A stretch of DNA of 64,000 nucleotides from Caproicibacter sp047777415. Its GTDB lineage: Bacteria; Bacillota; Clostridia; Oscillospirales; Acutalibacteraceae. Position 1 is the stretch's first letter; each line of letters opens with the position of its first letter. A program made the position numbers and the translations under genes. Location of the stretch: positions 1,054,001-1,118,000 of the forward strand of contig JBKEEO010000002.1 in assembly GCA_047777415.1 (NCBI GenBank), read 5' to 3'. Positions 18,312 through 25,461 of the stretch are shown here, piece by piece. The notes under the pieces are model-generated. The model did not search any database. It saw nothing but the letters and a program-made list of their open reading frames with translations, and was not told the DNA's origin.

Positions 18312-18338
18312 TTAGCACTCTAATGATTAGAGTGCTAA
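18312..18338 (+). promoter_or_regulatory. CIRCE operator (HrcA-binding site)
   Basis: Exact match to the CIRCE consensus: TTAGCACTC, nine bases, GAGTGCTAA. It lies 122 bases upstream of the first hsp20 start. HrcA repressor binding here would couple these small heat-shock proteins to the groE/dnaK regulon. Confidence 0.96.
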
Positions 18339-18460
18339 AATTTACAATTCTTCAAAATTCATTTCAAAAATTGTTCACAAACCGTGGATATACTGTAAGT
18401 GTCAAAAGGGAACGGAAGAGTTCCCGGTAAAACAATCAAACGGAAACGGAGGTTTTGAGT

Positions 18461-18883
18461 ATGTTTGATTTAGTTCCTTTTAGCCATGTTGCAGATGGAT
18501 TGTTCCATGAATTTGACCGCATGATGAACGACGGTTTCTGGGGTGGTTGGGATACCTGCCAATCATTTCGAACCGATATTCTGGACAAAGGCGATAAATA
18601 TGTAATGAGAGCGGATCTTCCGGGATTTCAGAAACAGGAAATCAACATCGATGTAGAAGGCAATTTACTCACACTCAGTGCTGAACACAAAGAAGAAATC
18701 AACGAAAACAATCATAATTATGTCCGCAGAGAAAGAAGGTATGGTGCATTAAAACGCAGTTTTGACATCAGCGATATTGATGCAGACAAAATTAGTGCAA
18801 GTTACAACAACGGTGTGCTGGAAGTGGAACTTCCGAAATTAGTTCCAACCAAAGCTCCGCAGAAAAAAATAGAAGTAAAATAA
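18461..18883 (+). CDS. Hsp20/alpha-crystallin small heat-shock protein
   Basis: A 140-residue small heat-shock protein. The alpha-crystallin domain runs from about residue 30 (FRTDILDKGDKYVMRADLPG) to the end, with the YGALKRSFDIS strand and the VLEVELPK motif. It is an ATP-independent holdase for unfolding proteins. ACGGAGG lies eight bases before the ATG at 18461. A paralogue follows 54 bases later, and CIRCE lies upstream. Confidence 0.95.
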   Translation: MFDLVPFSHVADGLFHEFDRMMNDGFWGGWDTCQSFRTDILDKGDKYVMRADLPGFQKQEINIDVEGNLLTLSAEHKEEINENNHNYVRRERRYGALKRSFDISDIDADKISASYNNGVLEVELPKLVPTKAPQKKIEVK

Positions 18884-18937
18884 CCAGGCTGTTTATACCA
18901 TGGTTTAAAAATAAAAAAAGGAACAGGAGGTTTTCAG

Positions 18938-19363
18938 ATGTTTGATTTAATTCCTTTCGATTCAAGGGCAGGAAGTATTTTCGATTATTTCGACCGGATG
19001 ATAAACAACACTTTTTTCGGCGGATTTGATGCAGCATGCGCACCCTGCCGCACCGACATTATCGACCAGGGCGACAAATACGTGCTGAAAGCCGACCTGC
19101 CGGGCTTCCGGAAAGAAGACATCAATATCAGTATTGACGGTGACAGGCTGAACCTTTCCGCTGAACACAAAGAGGAAAACAGCAATGAACAGATGAACTA
19201 TATTCGCCGTGAAAGGAGATACAGTGCCTTCAGCCGCAGTTTTGACCTTCAGGGAATCGATGCTGACAGAATCAGTGCAAGCTATCAAAACGGCGTACTG
19301 GAACTCGAATTGCCAAAATTGGTGGAAGCAAAACCTGAATCCCGTAAAATTGAAATAAAATAA
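18938..19363 (+). CDS. Hsp20/alpha-crystallin small heat-shock protein, second copy
   Basis: A 141-residue paralogue of the preceding gene, sharing the start (MFDLIPFDS), the CRTDIIDQGDKYVLKADLPG strand and the VLELELPKLV end. The pair clearly arose by tandem duplication and is probably one transcript controlled by CIRCE. ACAGGAGG precedes the ATG. A strong terminator follows after 23 bases. Confidence 0.95.
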   Translation: MFDLIPFDSRAGSIFDYFDRMINNTFFGGFDAACAPCRTDIIDQGDKYVLKADLPGFRKEDINISIDGDRLNLSAEHKEENSNEQMNYIRRERRYSAFSRSFDLQGIDADRISASYQNGVLELELPKLVEAKPESRKIEIK

Positions 19364-19386
19364 CACTAATCTTATCATGCAAAAGG

Positions 19387-19417
19387 AAGGGAGTGTGCTC
19401 TGTGCACTCCCTTTTTT
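19387..19417 (+). terminator. Terminator of the hsp20 pair
   Basis: Perfect nine-bp stem AAGGGAGTG / CACTCCCTT with a run of six T residues. Confidence 0.9.
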
Positions 19418-19508
19418 CATATCATTTGGGGCCATACTGAATTTTAGCTACAAATAAAATGTTTGACAGAAAATTCAGCAAGTGTTATTATGAAGAAAAT
19501 TAAAAATC

Positions 19509-19604
19509 TTGCGGGGGAACTTAATTGGGCTAAATGTCCAATGAGTTGAGAAGGTAAAACCTGACCCTTTGAACCTGTTAGTTAATACTGACGTAGGGAA
19601 GCAA
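19509..19604 (+). ncRNA. TPP riboswitch 1 of a tandem pair
   Basis: Contains the conserved thi-box parts in order: GCGGGGG, GTTGAGAAGG, ACCTGACCCTTTGAACCTG, TTAATACTGACGTAGGGAAGCA. P1 is closed by TTGC/GCAA. It is followed by its own terminator, so thiamine pyrophosphate should stop transcription before thiD. Confidence 0.95.
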
Positions 19605-19622
19605 TTTATGACTAAAAATGAT

Positions 19623-19656
19623 AAAAAAGCTTTCCTGCCGGCAGGAAAGCTTTTTT
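19623..19656 (+). terminator. Riboswitch 1 expression-platform terminator
   Basis: Perfect 34-base palindrome: arms AAAAAAGCTTTCCTGCC / GGCAGGAAAGCTTTTTT, ending in six T residues. Confidence 0.92.
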
Positions 19657-19680
19657 AGTTATGAGAAAAACTGAATATAT

Positions 19681-19774
19681 TGCGGGGGGACTTCATTTAG
19701 CTAAAAGCTAAATAAGTTGAGAAGGTAGAACCTGACCCTTTGAACCTGTTAGTTAATACTGACGTAGGGAAGCA
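19681..19774 (+). ncRNA. TPP riboswitch 2 of a tandem pair
   Basis: Same conserved core as riboswitch 1 (GCGGGGGG, GTTGAGAAGGTAGAACCTG, ACCCTTTGAACCTG, AATACTGACGTAGGGAAGCA) but with a different P3 stem (TTTAGCTAAAAGCTAAA). It has its own terminator downstream. The 3' halves of the two aptamers are nearly identical, which suggests a duplication. Confidence 0.95.
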
Positions 19775-19780
19775 GAAAAT

Positions 19781-19817
19781 AAAACTGTGCTTACTGAAAT
19801 CAGTAAGCACAGTTTTT
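19781..19817 (+). terminator. Riboswitch 2 expression-platform terminator
   Basis: Perfect 16-bp stem AAAACTGTGCTTACTG / CAGTAAGCACAGTTTT with a run of T residues, 28 bases before the thiD start. Confidence 0.92.
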
Positions 19818-19844
19818 AATCATTTTAGAAATCAGGTGAAAATT

Positions 19845-20654
19845 ATGAAAAAAGTTCTAACCATTGCAGGCTCCGATTGCAGTGGAGGAGCAGGCATTCA
19901 AGCCGACCTAAAAACCTTTGCAGCGCATGGCGTATATGGTATGAGCGTCATCGTTTCTGTTGTTGCGGAAAACACATCCCGTGTTCTTGACATACAGGAT
20001 GTTTCGCCGGAGATGATTCAAAAACAAATTGACGCGGTTTTCGAGGATATCGGCGCGGATGCCGTAAAAGTGGGTATGCTCTCCCATCCAAACTGCATGG
20101 AAGCCGTGGCGCACAAGCTAAAAGAATATAAGCCGCATAATGTGGTCATTGATCCCGTTATGGTTGCAAAAAATGGATGCCCTCTGATGGATCCTGATTC
20201 CGTCGACACACTGATTCGTAAAATTCTGCCGCTTGCAGATGTGCTTACTCCCAATATACCGGAAGCGGAAGTGATTTCCGATATGAAAATAAACAGTCCC
20301 GAAGATATGGAGCAAGCTGCAAAAATCATTCATGATTTCGGAGCCAAAAATGTTTTGGTCAAAGGCGGGCATGCCATCGGAGATGCGTTGGATATCTTAT
20401 TTGACGGCCGTCAATTTTACCGTTTCAGTACCGAGCGCATTCACACTAAAAACACGCATGGTACAGGTTGCACCTATTCCTCTGCAATTGCCTCCAATCT
20501 AGCGTTGGGACTCGATTTAGAAAGCGCCGTCAGAAAAGCAAAAGATTATATTACAACCGCCATCCGTCATTCGCTCAGCATTGGGAAAGGCTGCGGGCCT
20601 ACTCACCATTTTTATGAGCTTTATCAAAACGGATTGCCGAAGGGAGCAAAATAA
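19845..20654 (+). CDS. thiD: Hydroxymethylpyrimidine/phosphomethylpyrimidine kinase
   Basis: A 269-residue ThiD. The ribokinase-like fold is visible as TIAGSDCSGGAGIQADLKTF at the N-terminus, VIDPVMVAKNG in the middle and the anion-hole motif NTHGTGCTYSSAIASNLA near residue 205. It phosphorylates the pyrimidine moiety of thiamine twice. The ATG at 19845 has CAGGTGA upstream; the frame extends further back only through the riboswitch. It is first in the thiamine operon, and thiC starts one base after its stop. Confidence 0.96.
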   Translation: MKKVLTIAGSDCSGGAGIQADLKTFAAHGVYGMSVIVSVVAENTSRVLDIQDVSPEMIQKQIDAVFEDIGADAVKVGMLSHPNCMEAVAHKLKEYKPHNVVIDPVMVAKNGCPLMDPDSVDTLIRKILPLADVLTPNIPEAEVISDMKINSPEDMEQAAKIIHDFGAKNVLVKGGHAIGDALDILFDGRQFYRFSTERIHTKNTHGTGCTYSSAIASNLALGLDLESAVRKAKDYITTAIRHSLSIGKGCGPTHHFYELYQNGLPKGAK

Positions 20655-20655
20655 A

Positions 20656-21966
20656 ATGAATTATCAAACACAGATGGAAGCGGCAAAAAGAGGAATTGTT
20701 ACGAAGGAAATGGCACAAGTCGCAAAGGACGAAGGCATCTCTGAACAAAAACTTTTAGCACTTGTGGCATCCGGCCAAGTGGCGATTCCGGCCAATATCC
20801 GCCACAAAGCATTGCATCCGTACGGAATTGGCGCGGGACTCAGAACAAAAATTAATGTAAACTTAGGTGTCTCCGGCGACTGTGTCAACTATCAAGCTGA
20901 AATGCAAAAAGTAAGACTTGCGGAAAAGTTCGGCGCAGAAGCAATTATGGACCTGAGCAACTATGGAAAAACGCGGGAATTTCGGCAAAAACTAGTTGAA
21001 TCCTCCTGCGCAATGATTGGTACCGTTCCGGTATACGATGCAATTGGCTATTTGAGCAAAGAGCTAAAAGATATCACCGCCAAGGATTTTTTGGAAGTTG
21101 TACGCCTGCATGCAGAGGAAGGCGTCGATTTTATGACCATCCACGCCGGCATCAATCGCAGAACCGTCGAAGTTTTCATGCGTGAAAAGCGGCAGATGAA
21201 CATTGTTTCGCGCGGAGGTTCCCTGTTGTTCGCATGGATGAAGATGACAGGGAACGAAAACCCGTTTTACGAATATTACGATGAGTTGCTTGATATTTTG
21301 CGTGAATACGATGTCACAATCAGCCTTGGGGATGCACTAAGACCCGGCAGCATTGCCGATTCGACGGATGCGTCACAGATAACAGAGTTAATTGAAATCG
21401 GAAATTTGGTGCAGCGCGCATGGCAAAAAGATGTGCAGGTCCTTGTGGAAGGCCCGGGACATATGGCGATGGATGAGATATCCGCCAATGTAAAACTGGA
21501 AAAGCGTCTCTGTCACGGCGCACCGTTCTATGTGCTCGGGCCGCTGGTTACGGATATTGCGCCCGGCTACGACCACATCACCGGGGCAATCGGCGGTGCA
21601 ATCGCGGCCGCAAGCGGAGCCGACTTTCTTTGTTATGTAACGCCCGCCGAACATTTACGCCTGCCCGATCTAGATGACGTAAAGCAGGGTATTATCGCTT
21701 CTAAAATTGCTGCTCATGCCGCGGATATCTCAAAAGGGATACAGGGCGCCCGCACCGTGGATTGGAAAATGGGCCAGGCTCGCAGAAAACTGGACTGGCA
21801 GGAAATGTATCAACTTGCACTCGACGGTGAAAAGGCCAAAGAATATCATGAAAGTCTTCCCCCGGAGGAACAAAACAGTTGCTCCATGTGCGGAAAAATG
21901 TGCGCTGTAAGAACTGTAAACCGTATACTGGAGGGACTGGAAGTAGAATTACAACAAAAGAATTAG
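20656..21966 (+). CDS. thiC: Phosphomethylpyrimidine synthase
   Basis: A 436-residue radical-SAM enzyme that turns 5-aminoimidazole ribotide into the thiamine pyrimidine. The C-terminal Cys motif CSMCGKMCAVR, which holds the [4Fe-4S] cluster, is present, as are GTVPVYDA, VDFMTIHAG, SLGDALRPGS, EGPGHMAMDEI and LGPLVTDIAPGYDHITGAIGG blocks. It has the short form usual in Clostridia, lacking the N-terminal extension of the plant and proteobacterial enzymes. AAGGGAG precedes the ATG. Confidence 0.97.
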   Translation: MNYQTQMEAAKRGIVTKEMAQVAKDEGISEQKLLALVASGQVAIPANIRHKALHPYGIGAGLRTKINVNLGVSGDCVNYQAEMQKVRLAEKFGAEAIMDLSNYGKTREFRQKLVESSCAMIGTVPVYDAIGYLSKELKDITAKDFLEVVRLHAEEGVDFMTIHAGINRRTVEVFMREKRQMNIVSRGGSLLFAWMKMTGNENPFYEYYDELLDILREYDVTISLGDALRPGSIADSTDASQITELIEIGNLVQRAWQKDVQVLVEGPGHMAMDEISANVKLEKRLCHGAPFYVLGPLVTDIAPGYDHITGAIGGAIAAASGADFLCYVTPAEHLRLPDLDDVKQGIIASKIAAHAADISKGIQGARTVDWKMGQARRKLDWQEMYQLALDGEKAKEYHESLPPEEQNSCSMCGKMCAVRTVNRILEGLEVELQQKN

Positions 21967-21980
21967 AATAAAGAAACATC

Positions 21981-22092
21981 TATCAGAGAGATGGCTTCCC
22001 TGTCTGTGAAAAACAGACAGATTCGCTCGATAACCGCAGGGCTGAGAGGATACCATAAAACTTGATCCGGATAATACCGGCGGAAGGATGAA
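21981..22092 (+). ncRNA. TPP riboswitch 3, ahead of thiM and overlapping its ribosome-binding site
   Basis: The core CAGGGCTGAGAGGATACC and CTTGATCCGGATAATACCGG match the TPP aptamer. P2 can pair GATGG with CCAT, and P3 is a stable CTGTCTG hairpin. The 3' strand GCGGAAGGATGA includes the AAGGATGA ribosome-binding site for thiM, and no terminator follows. Ligand binding should therefore block translation rather than transcription. P1 is short, so the 5' boundary is approximate. Confidence 0.88.
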
Positions 22093-22099
22093 TCTAAAA

Positions 22100-22936
22100 A
22101 TGATGGATAAAGCGGACATACAGAATAAAATCATGCAGACTGTGGAAACAGTCAAGCAAACGAATCCCATGGCGGGATCCATTACCAACACCGTTACAAT
22201 CAATTTCGTCGCCAATGCACAGCTAGCGGTCGGCGGCTCCGCTGCGATGGTGTATTTGCCGGATGAGGGTGAATCTTTGGCAAAAGCCGGCGGCGCAACT
22301 TATATCAACTTCGGAACTCTTTTGCCCATTTATGAACAATCATTGCCGCATGTCTGTAAAGTTCTGCACGACATCGGCAAACCCTGGGTTTTAGATCCCG
22401 TTGCGGTAGGAATCGGTTCTCTTCGGACAAAACTATTAAAGCAGTTAAAAGCGTATCTGCCCAGTGTCATCCGCGGCAATGCTTCCGAAATTATCGCATT
22501 GGCAGGTCTGTGGAACTTAGACGGCGGTACAAAAGAATCCAACGTTCGCGGTGTGGATACCACGGACTCCGTTGACGCAGCAAAAGCCGCTGCTGTTGCA
22601 CTGGCTCGGTACACAGGGGGCGCAGTGGCCGTCTCCGGCAAAACAGATTTTATCACCGATGGTTCTGTCGCCGCGTACTCACACGGAGGGTCCCATTTCA
22701 TGGAGCGAATCACCGGAGCGGGTTGTTCCCTCGGTGGAGTGATAGCGGTATATGCAACTGCCGCTTCCCCGTTTATCGCAGCGTTGACAGGAGCGTCCGT
22801 TTATAATTTAGCTGGAAGTCGTGCCGAAGAAAAAGCGGACGGACCGGGCAGTTTTCAAGTGAGATTCCTTGATGAATTATATAAAGCAACCGCAGAAGAG
22901 ATTGCCAATAATCCTTTTGATTTAGAGGAGGTTTAA
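22100..22936 (+). CDS. thiM: Hydroxyethylthiazole kinase
   Basis: A 278-residue ThiM that phosphorylates salvaged thiazole. Visible motifs are NPMAGSITNTVTINFVAN near residue 20, KPWVLDPVAVG and RGNASEI in the core, and the ITGAGCSLGGVIA anion-hole near residue 205. An earlier in-frame ATG at 22088 lies within the ribosome-binding site, so 22100 (or 22103) is preferred. Its own TPP riboswitch lies directly upstream. Confidence 0.95.
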   Translation: MMDKADIQNKIMQTVETVKQTNPMAGSITNTVTINFVANAQLAVGGSAAMVYLPDEGESLAKAGGATYINFGTLLPIYEQSLPHVCKVLHDIGKPWVLDPVAVGIGSLRTKLLKQLKAYLPSVIRGNASEIIALAGLWNLDGGTKESNVRGVDTTDSVDAAKAAAVALARYTGGAVAVSGKTDFITDGSVAAYSHGGSHFMERITGAGCSLGGVIAVYATAASPFIAALTGASVYNLAGSRAEEKADGPGSFQVRFLDELYKATAEEIANNPFDLEEV

Positions 22937-22939
22937 CAG

Positions 22940-23251
22940 ATGAATACGCTCGTTGCAGTTGCAATTGCACCCGTGGGCGTCGGTGATGAACTTGCCCCCG
23001 AGGTGGCTGAAGTTGTAAAAGTAATCCGTGAATCCGGTTTGCCAAATCATACTTCTTCCATGTTTACAGAAATCGAGGGTGAATGGGACGAAGTGATGAA
23101 AGTTGTAAAAGATGCAACCTTTGTGCTTGCCAATAAAGGAATTCGTACGGAAGTGGTGCTAAAGGCCGATATACGGCCCGGATTTACAAACATGATAAGC
23201 GCAAAAGTCGACAAAGTAAACAACATCTTAGGAGGAAAAAATGAAGAATAA
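22940..23251 (+). CDS. Thiamine-binding protein, MTH1187/YkoF-like
   Basis: A 103-residue small protein (start MNTLVAVAIAPVGVGDELAP, central HTSSMFTEIEGEWDEVMKVV, later GIRTEVVLKADIRPG) of the MTH1187/YkoF-like family, members of which bind thiamine or pyrimidine. Its place between thiM and thiE supports a role in holding or delivering thiamine or its precursors. GAGGAGG precedes the ATG. Its 3' end overlaps thiE by 11 bases. Confidence 0.85.
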   Translation: MNTLVAVAIAPVGVGDELAPEVAEVVKVIRESGLPNHTSSMFTEIEGEWDEVMKVVKDATFVLANKGIRTEVVLKADIRPGFTNMISAKVDKVNNILGGKNEE

Positions 23252-23954
23252 AAAAAAGATTGATCTTTCCGCATATCTTGTCATAGGACCGGAAAACACA
23301 AAAGGCCGTCCCGTTAAGCAATTGCTTAAAGAAGCAGTGGAGGCCGGATTTACCTGCGTGCAGATTCGCTCCAAAACAGCTTCTGCGCTGGAACTGATTC
23401 AACTCACCCGTGAAGCTGCCGATGTGATTGCCAAAGCCGGAAAATCCGATAAAATTGCCTTACTGGTGGATGACCGACTTGATGTTGTCCTTGCGGCAAG
23501 AAAAGAAGGAGTGAAAGTCGACGGAATTCACGTGGGGCAGTCTGACATTCCGGTATCTGTTTGCAGGGAATACTTGGGAAACGATTCTATCATCGGGCTA
23601 TCCGCCAGGACGCATGAAATTTTTGAATACATTCAAACGGCCGATGTCAGCCAAATTGACTATTTTGGGGTCGGCCCCCTGCACGAAACCATGACCAAAC
23701 CGGACTGCGGGCTTGACGCTGACGGAAAAATCATCACCCGAAGTTTTACCGAACTGGCACAACTTGCAAAACTCAGCCCTATCCCCGTGGTGGTTGGCGG
23801 AGGCGTTAAACTTCGAGATATTCCGCTGCTTGCTCAAACCGGTGTGGATGGCTTTTTCGTCGTGTCTGCGGTAACGGAGGCAGAGAGCCCGAAAGAAGCA
23901 GCCGCTAAGCTGGTGGAAGCTTGGAAAACTTCTCTGCCTCAAAAGAGCGAATAA
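23241..23954 (+). CDS. thiE: Thiamine-phosphate synthase
   Basis: A 237-residue TIM-barrel enzyme that joins the pyrimidine and thiazole moieties into thiamine phosphate. Motifs present are CVQIRSKTAS, LLVDDRLDVVLA, GIHVGQSDIPV, IGLSARTHEI, DYFGVGPLHETMTKPD and PVVVGGGV. TAGGAGG lies just upstream of the ATG. It is the last gene of the operon, followed by a terminator. Confidence 0.95.
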   Translation: MKNKKKIDLSAYLVIGPENTKGRPVKQLLKEAVEAGFTCVQIRSKTASALELIQLTREAADVIAKAGKSDKIALLVDDRLDVVLAARKEGVKVDGIHVGQSDIPVSVCREYLGNDSIIGLSARTHEIFEYIQTADVSQIDYFGVGPLHETMTKPDCGLDADGKIITRSFTELAQLAKLSPIPVVVGGGVKLRDIPLLAQTGVDGFFVVSAVTEAESPKEAAAKLVEAWKTSLPQKSE

Positions 23955-24027
23955 CCAAAATCACTACGCCGAGCTCATATAAAGATTCATATCACCGCAC
24001 CCTCTTTAAAAAGCCGAGACTTTGAAC

Positions 24028-24079
24028 AAAAATCCGTGAGGACTGATGAGATTACATCTGCATCCCCTCACGGATTTTT
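24028..24079. terminator. Terminator after thiE, probably bidirectional
   Basis: Perfect 14-bp stem AAAAATCCGTGAGG / CCTCACGGATTTTT with a 24-base loop. It sits between converging thiE and the ABC permease gene. Confidence 0.88.
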
Positions 24080-24128
24080 CAGTAACATAAAACATGGTAT
24101 TTTCCGCGCAGATTCTTGCGCGTTCATG

Positions 24129-25460
24129 TTATTCCTGCTTAATCGCCGTCAGCGCACTGATTTTCATCGCTCGGTTTGCGGGCAAAATGCCGGAAATTAC
24201 CCCTACCAAAGTGGAAAAAGCAAGAGAAGCGAATACCAACCAAAGAGGAATAATTGATATCTTCCCTCCCATGGAAAACAGCATTCCGCCGCCGTTAGCC
24301 GCCATCCCAGCGGCTAACGAATTGAGAAAGGCTGATATCCCATAGCTGATGCCGATTCCGAGCGCGCCGCCCAAAAATCCAATGGCTCCGGCCTCTATGA
24401 GAAACATGGCGCGAATGTTCCACAACTCGCAGCCCAATACTTTCATAATTCCGATTTCCCGCGTGCGTTCATAAATGGACATCACCATGGTATTCGTAAT
24501 ACCGAGTGCCGCCACAAGCAGCGAGATGGCACCCAGTCCTCCCAAAATCATCTGAACTGTACGCAGTTGTTTTTCCACAGCGTCGCGCGAGCTCTCCATG
24601 CTGTAACACTGATAACCGAGGTCTTCAATCTGTTCTGTGGCATTCGGTACCGCTTCAATGGAATTCATCTTAATAATAATCTGATCATAGGTATCTTTTG
24701 AGGTGTCATCTTTCCTATGATTTAACTTATTATATCTTTCGTGTAACTCCTTTGCGTAGGAAACATCCATAAAAATGCAATCGCTCGGCATGGGATTTTT
24801 ACTGTAGTCCTCTGCCAAAACTCCAAGCACGTTGAGTTTTACTGCTCTTGGCTTTCTGGCAGAATCGTCTTGAAGATTGACATTCAGCGTAAATTGATCC
24901 TTCATCAGGTCGACAAACGGTTCCGGCAGATTCCCGTTCCTATCCGGTATTGGATCAACTCTGCTAGGAGTTCTTCGGCTTGTGTCGACAAAATCATAGG
25001 CGGAATTGCTGCCAAACAAGATATCCGTCTTTTGAAAACGGGGGCCGGGCAGGTCCCCACTTTCCGTCTGATACCCGAATGTTTCCAGCGTATCCATCGC
25101 AACTCCGAAAATCATCGCCTCAAACTGATATTTCCTGCTGCTCACTGTTACAATGGAGGGGTCCAGCATATAAACCGGTGTAATAGCGGCAACATCCTGT
25201 AAATTCTGCATACTTTTTATAGCTTTATCATCCAGCCCGCCGGAACCATGTGAGTCTCCGCCGCCAAACACGGTAATAACGGTTAGGTCTCCCATACTGC
25301 TCATCATATCTTCCATACTCTGCCGCATCCCGAAGCCAAGCGAAAGCATGACGATGATGGCACATGTACCGATGATAACTCCCATTACAGTCAGCGCTGT
25401 ACGAACACGCCGGTGAAACAAATTCGTAAGGGACATTGAAATCATATCGCCGAATCTCAT
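24129..25460 (-). CDS. MacB-type ABC transporter permease
   Basis: A 443-residue permease of the FtsX/MacB class. The first transmembrane segment is near residue 25 (TALTVMGVIIGTCAIIVM). A large extracytoplasmic MacB periplasmic-core domain of about 240 residues follows, then three membrane segments with the conserved YERTREIGIMKVLG loop. The ATG at 25460 lies one base after the stop of the CARDB protein gene, with GGGGG upstream. With the ATPase and the CARDB protein it forms a tripartite transport or mechanotransmission system. The substrate is unknown. Confidence 0.88.
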   Translation of the reverse strand: MRFGDMISMSLTNLFHRRVRTALTVMGVIIGTCAIIVMLSLGFGMRQSMEDMMSSMGDLTVITVFGGGDSHGSGGLDDKAIKSMQNLQDVAAITPVYMLDPSIVTVSSRKYQFEAMIFGVAMDTLETFGYQTESGDLPGPRFQKTDILFGSNSAYDFVDTSRRTPSRVDPIPDRNGNLPEPFVDLMKDQFTLNVNLQDDSARKPRAVKLNVLGVLAEDYSKNPMPSDCIFMDVSYAKELHERYNKLNHRKDDTSKDTYDQIIIKMNSIEAVPNATEQIEDLGYQCYSMESSRDAVEKQLRTVQMILGGLGAISLLVAALGITNTMVMSIYERTREIGIMKVLGCELWNIRAMFLIEAGAIGFLGGALGIGISYGISAFLNSLAAGMAANGGGMLFSMGGKISIIPLWLVFASLAFSTLVGVISGILPANRAMKISALTAIKQE

Positions 25461-25461
25461 A

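Noticed and set aside
19740..19844. N-terminal extension of ThiD
   Set aside because: These codons lie in the second TPP riboswitch and its terminator, and family proteins start at the chosen ATG.
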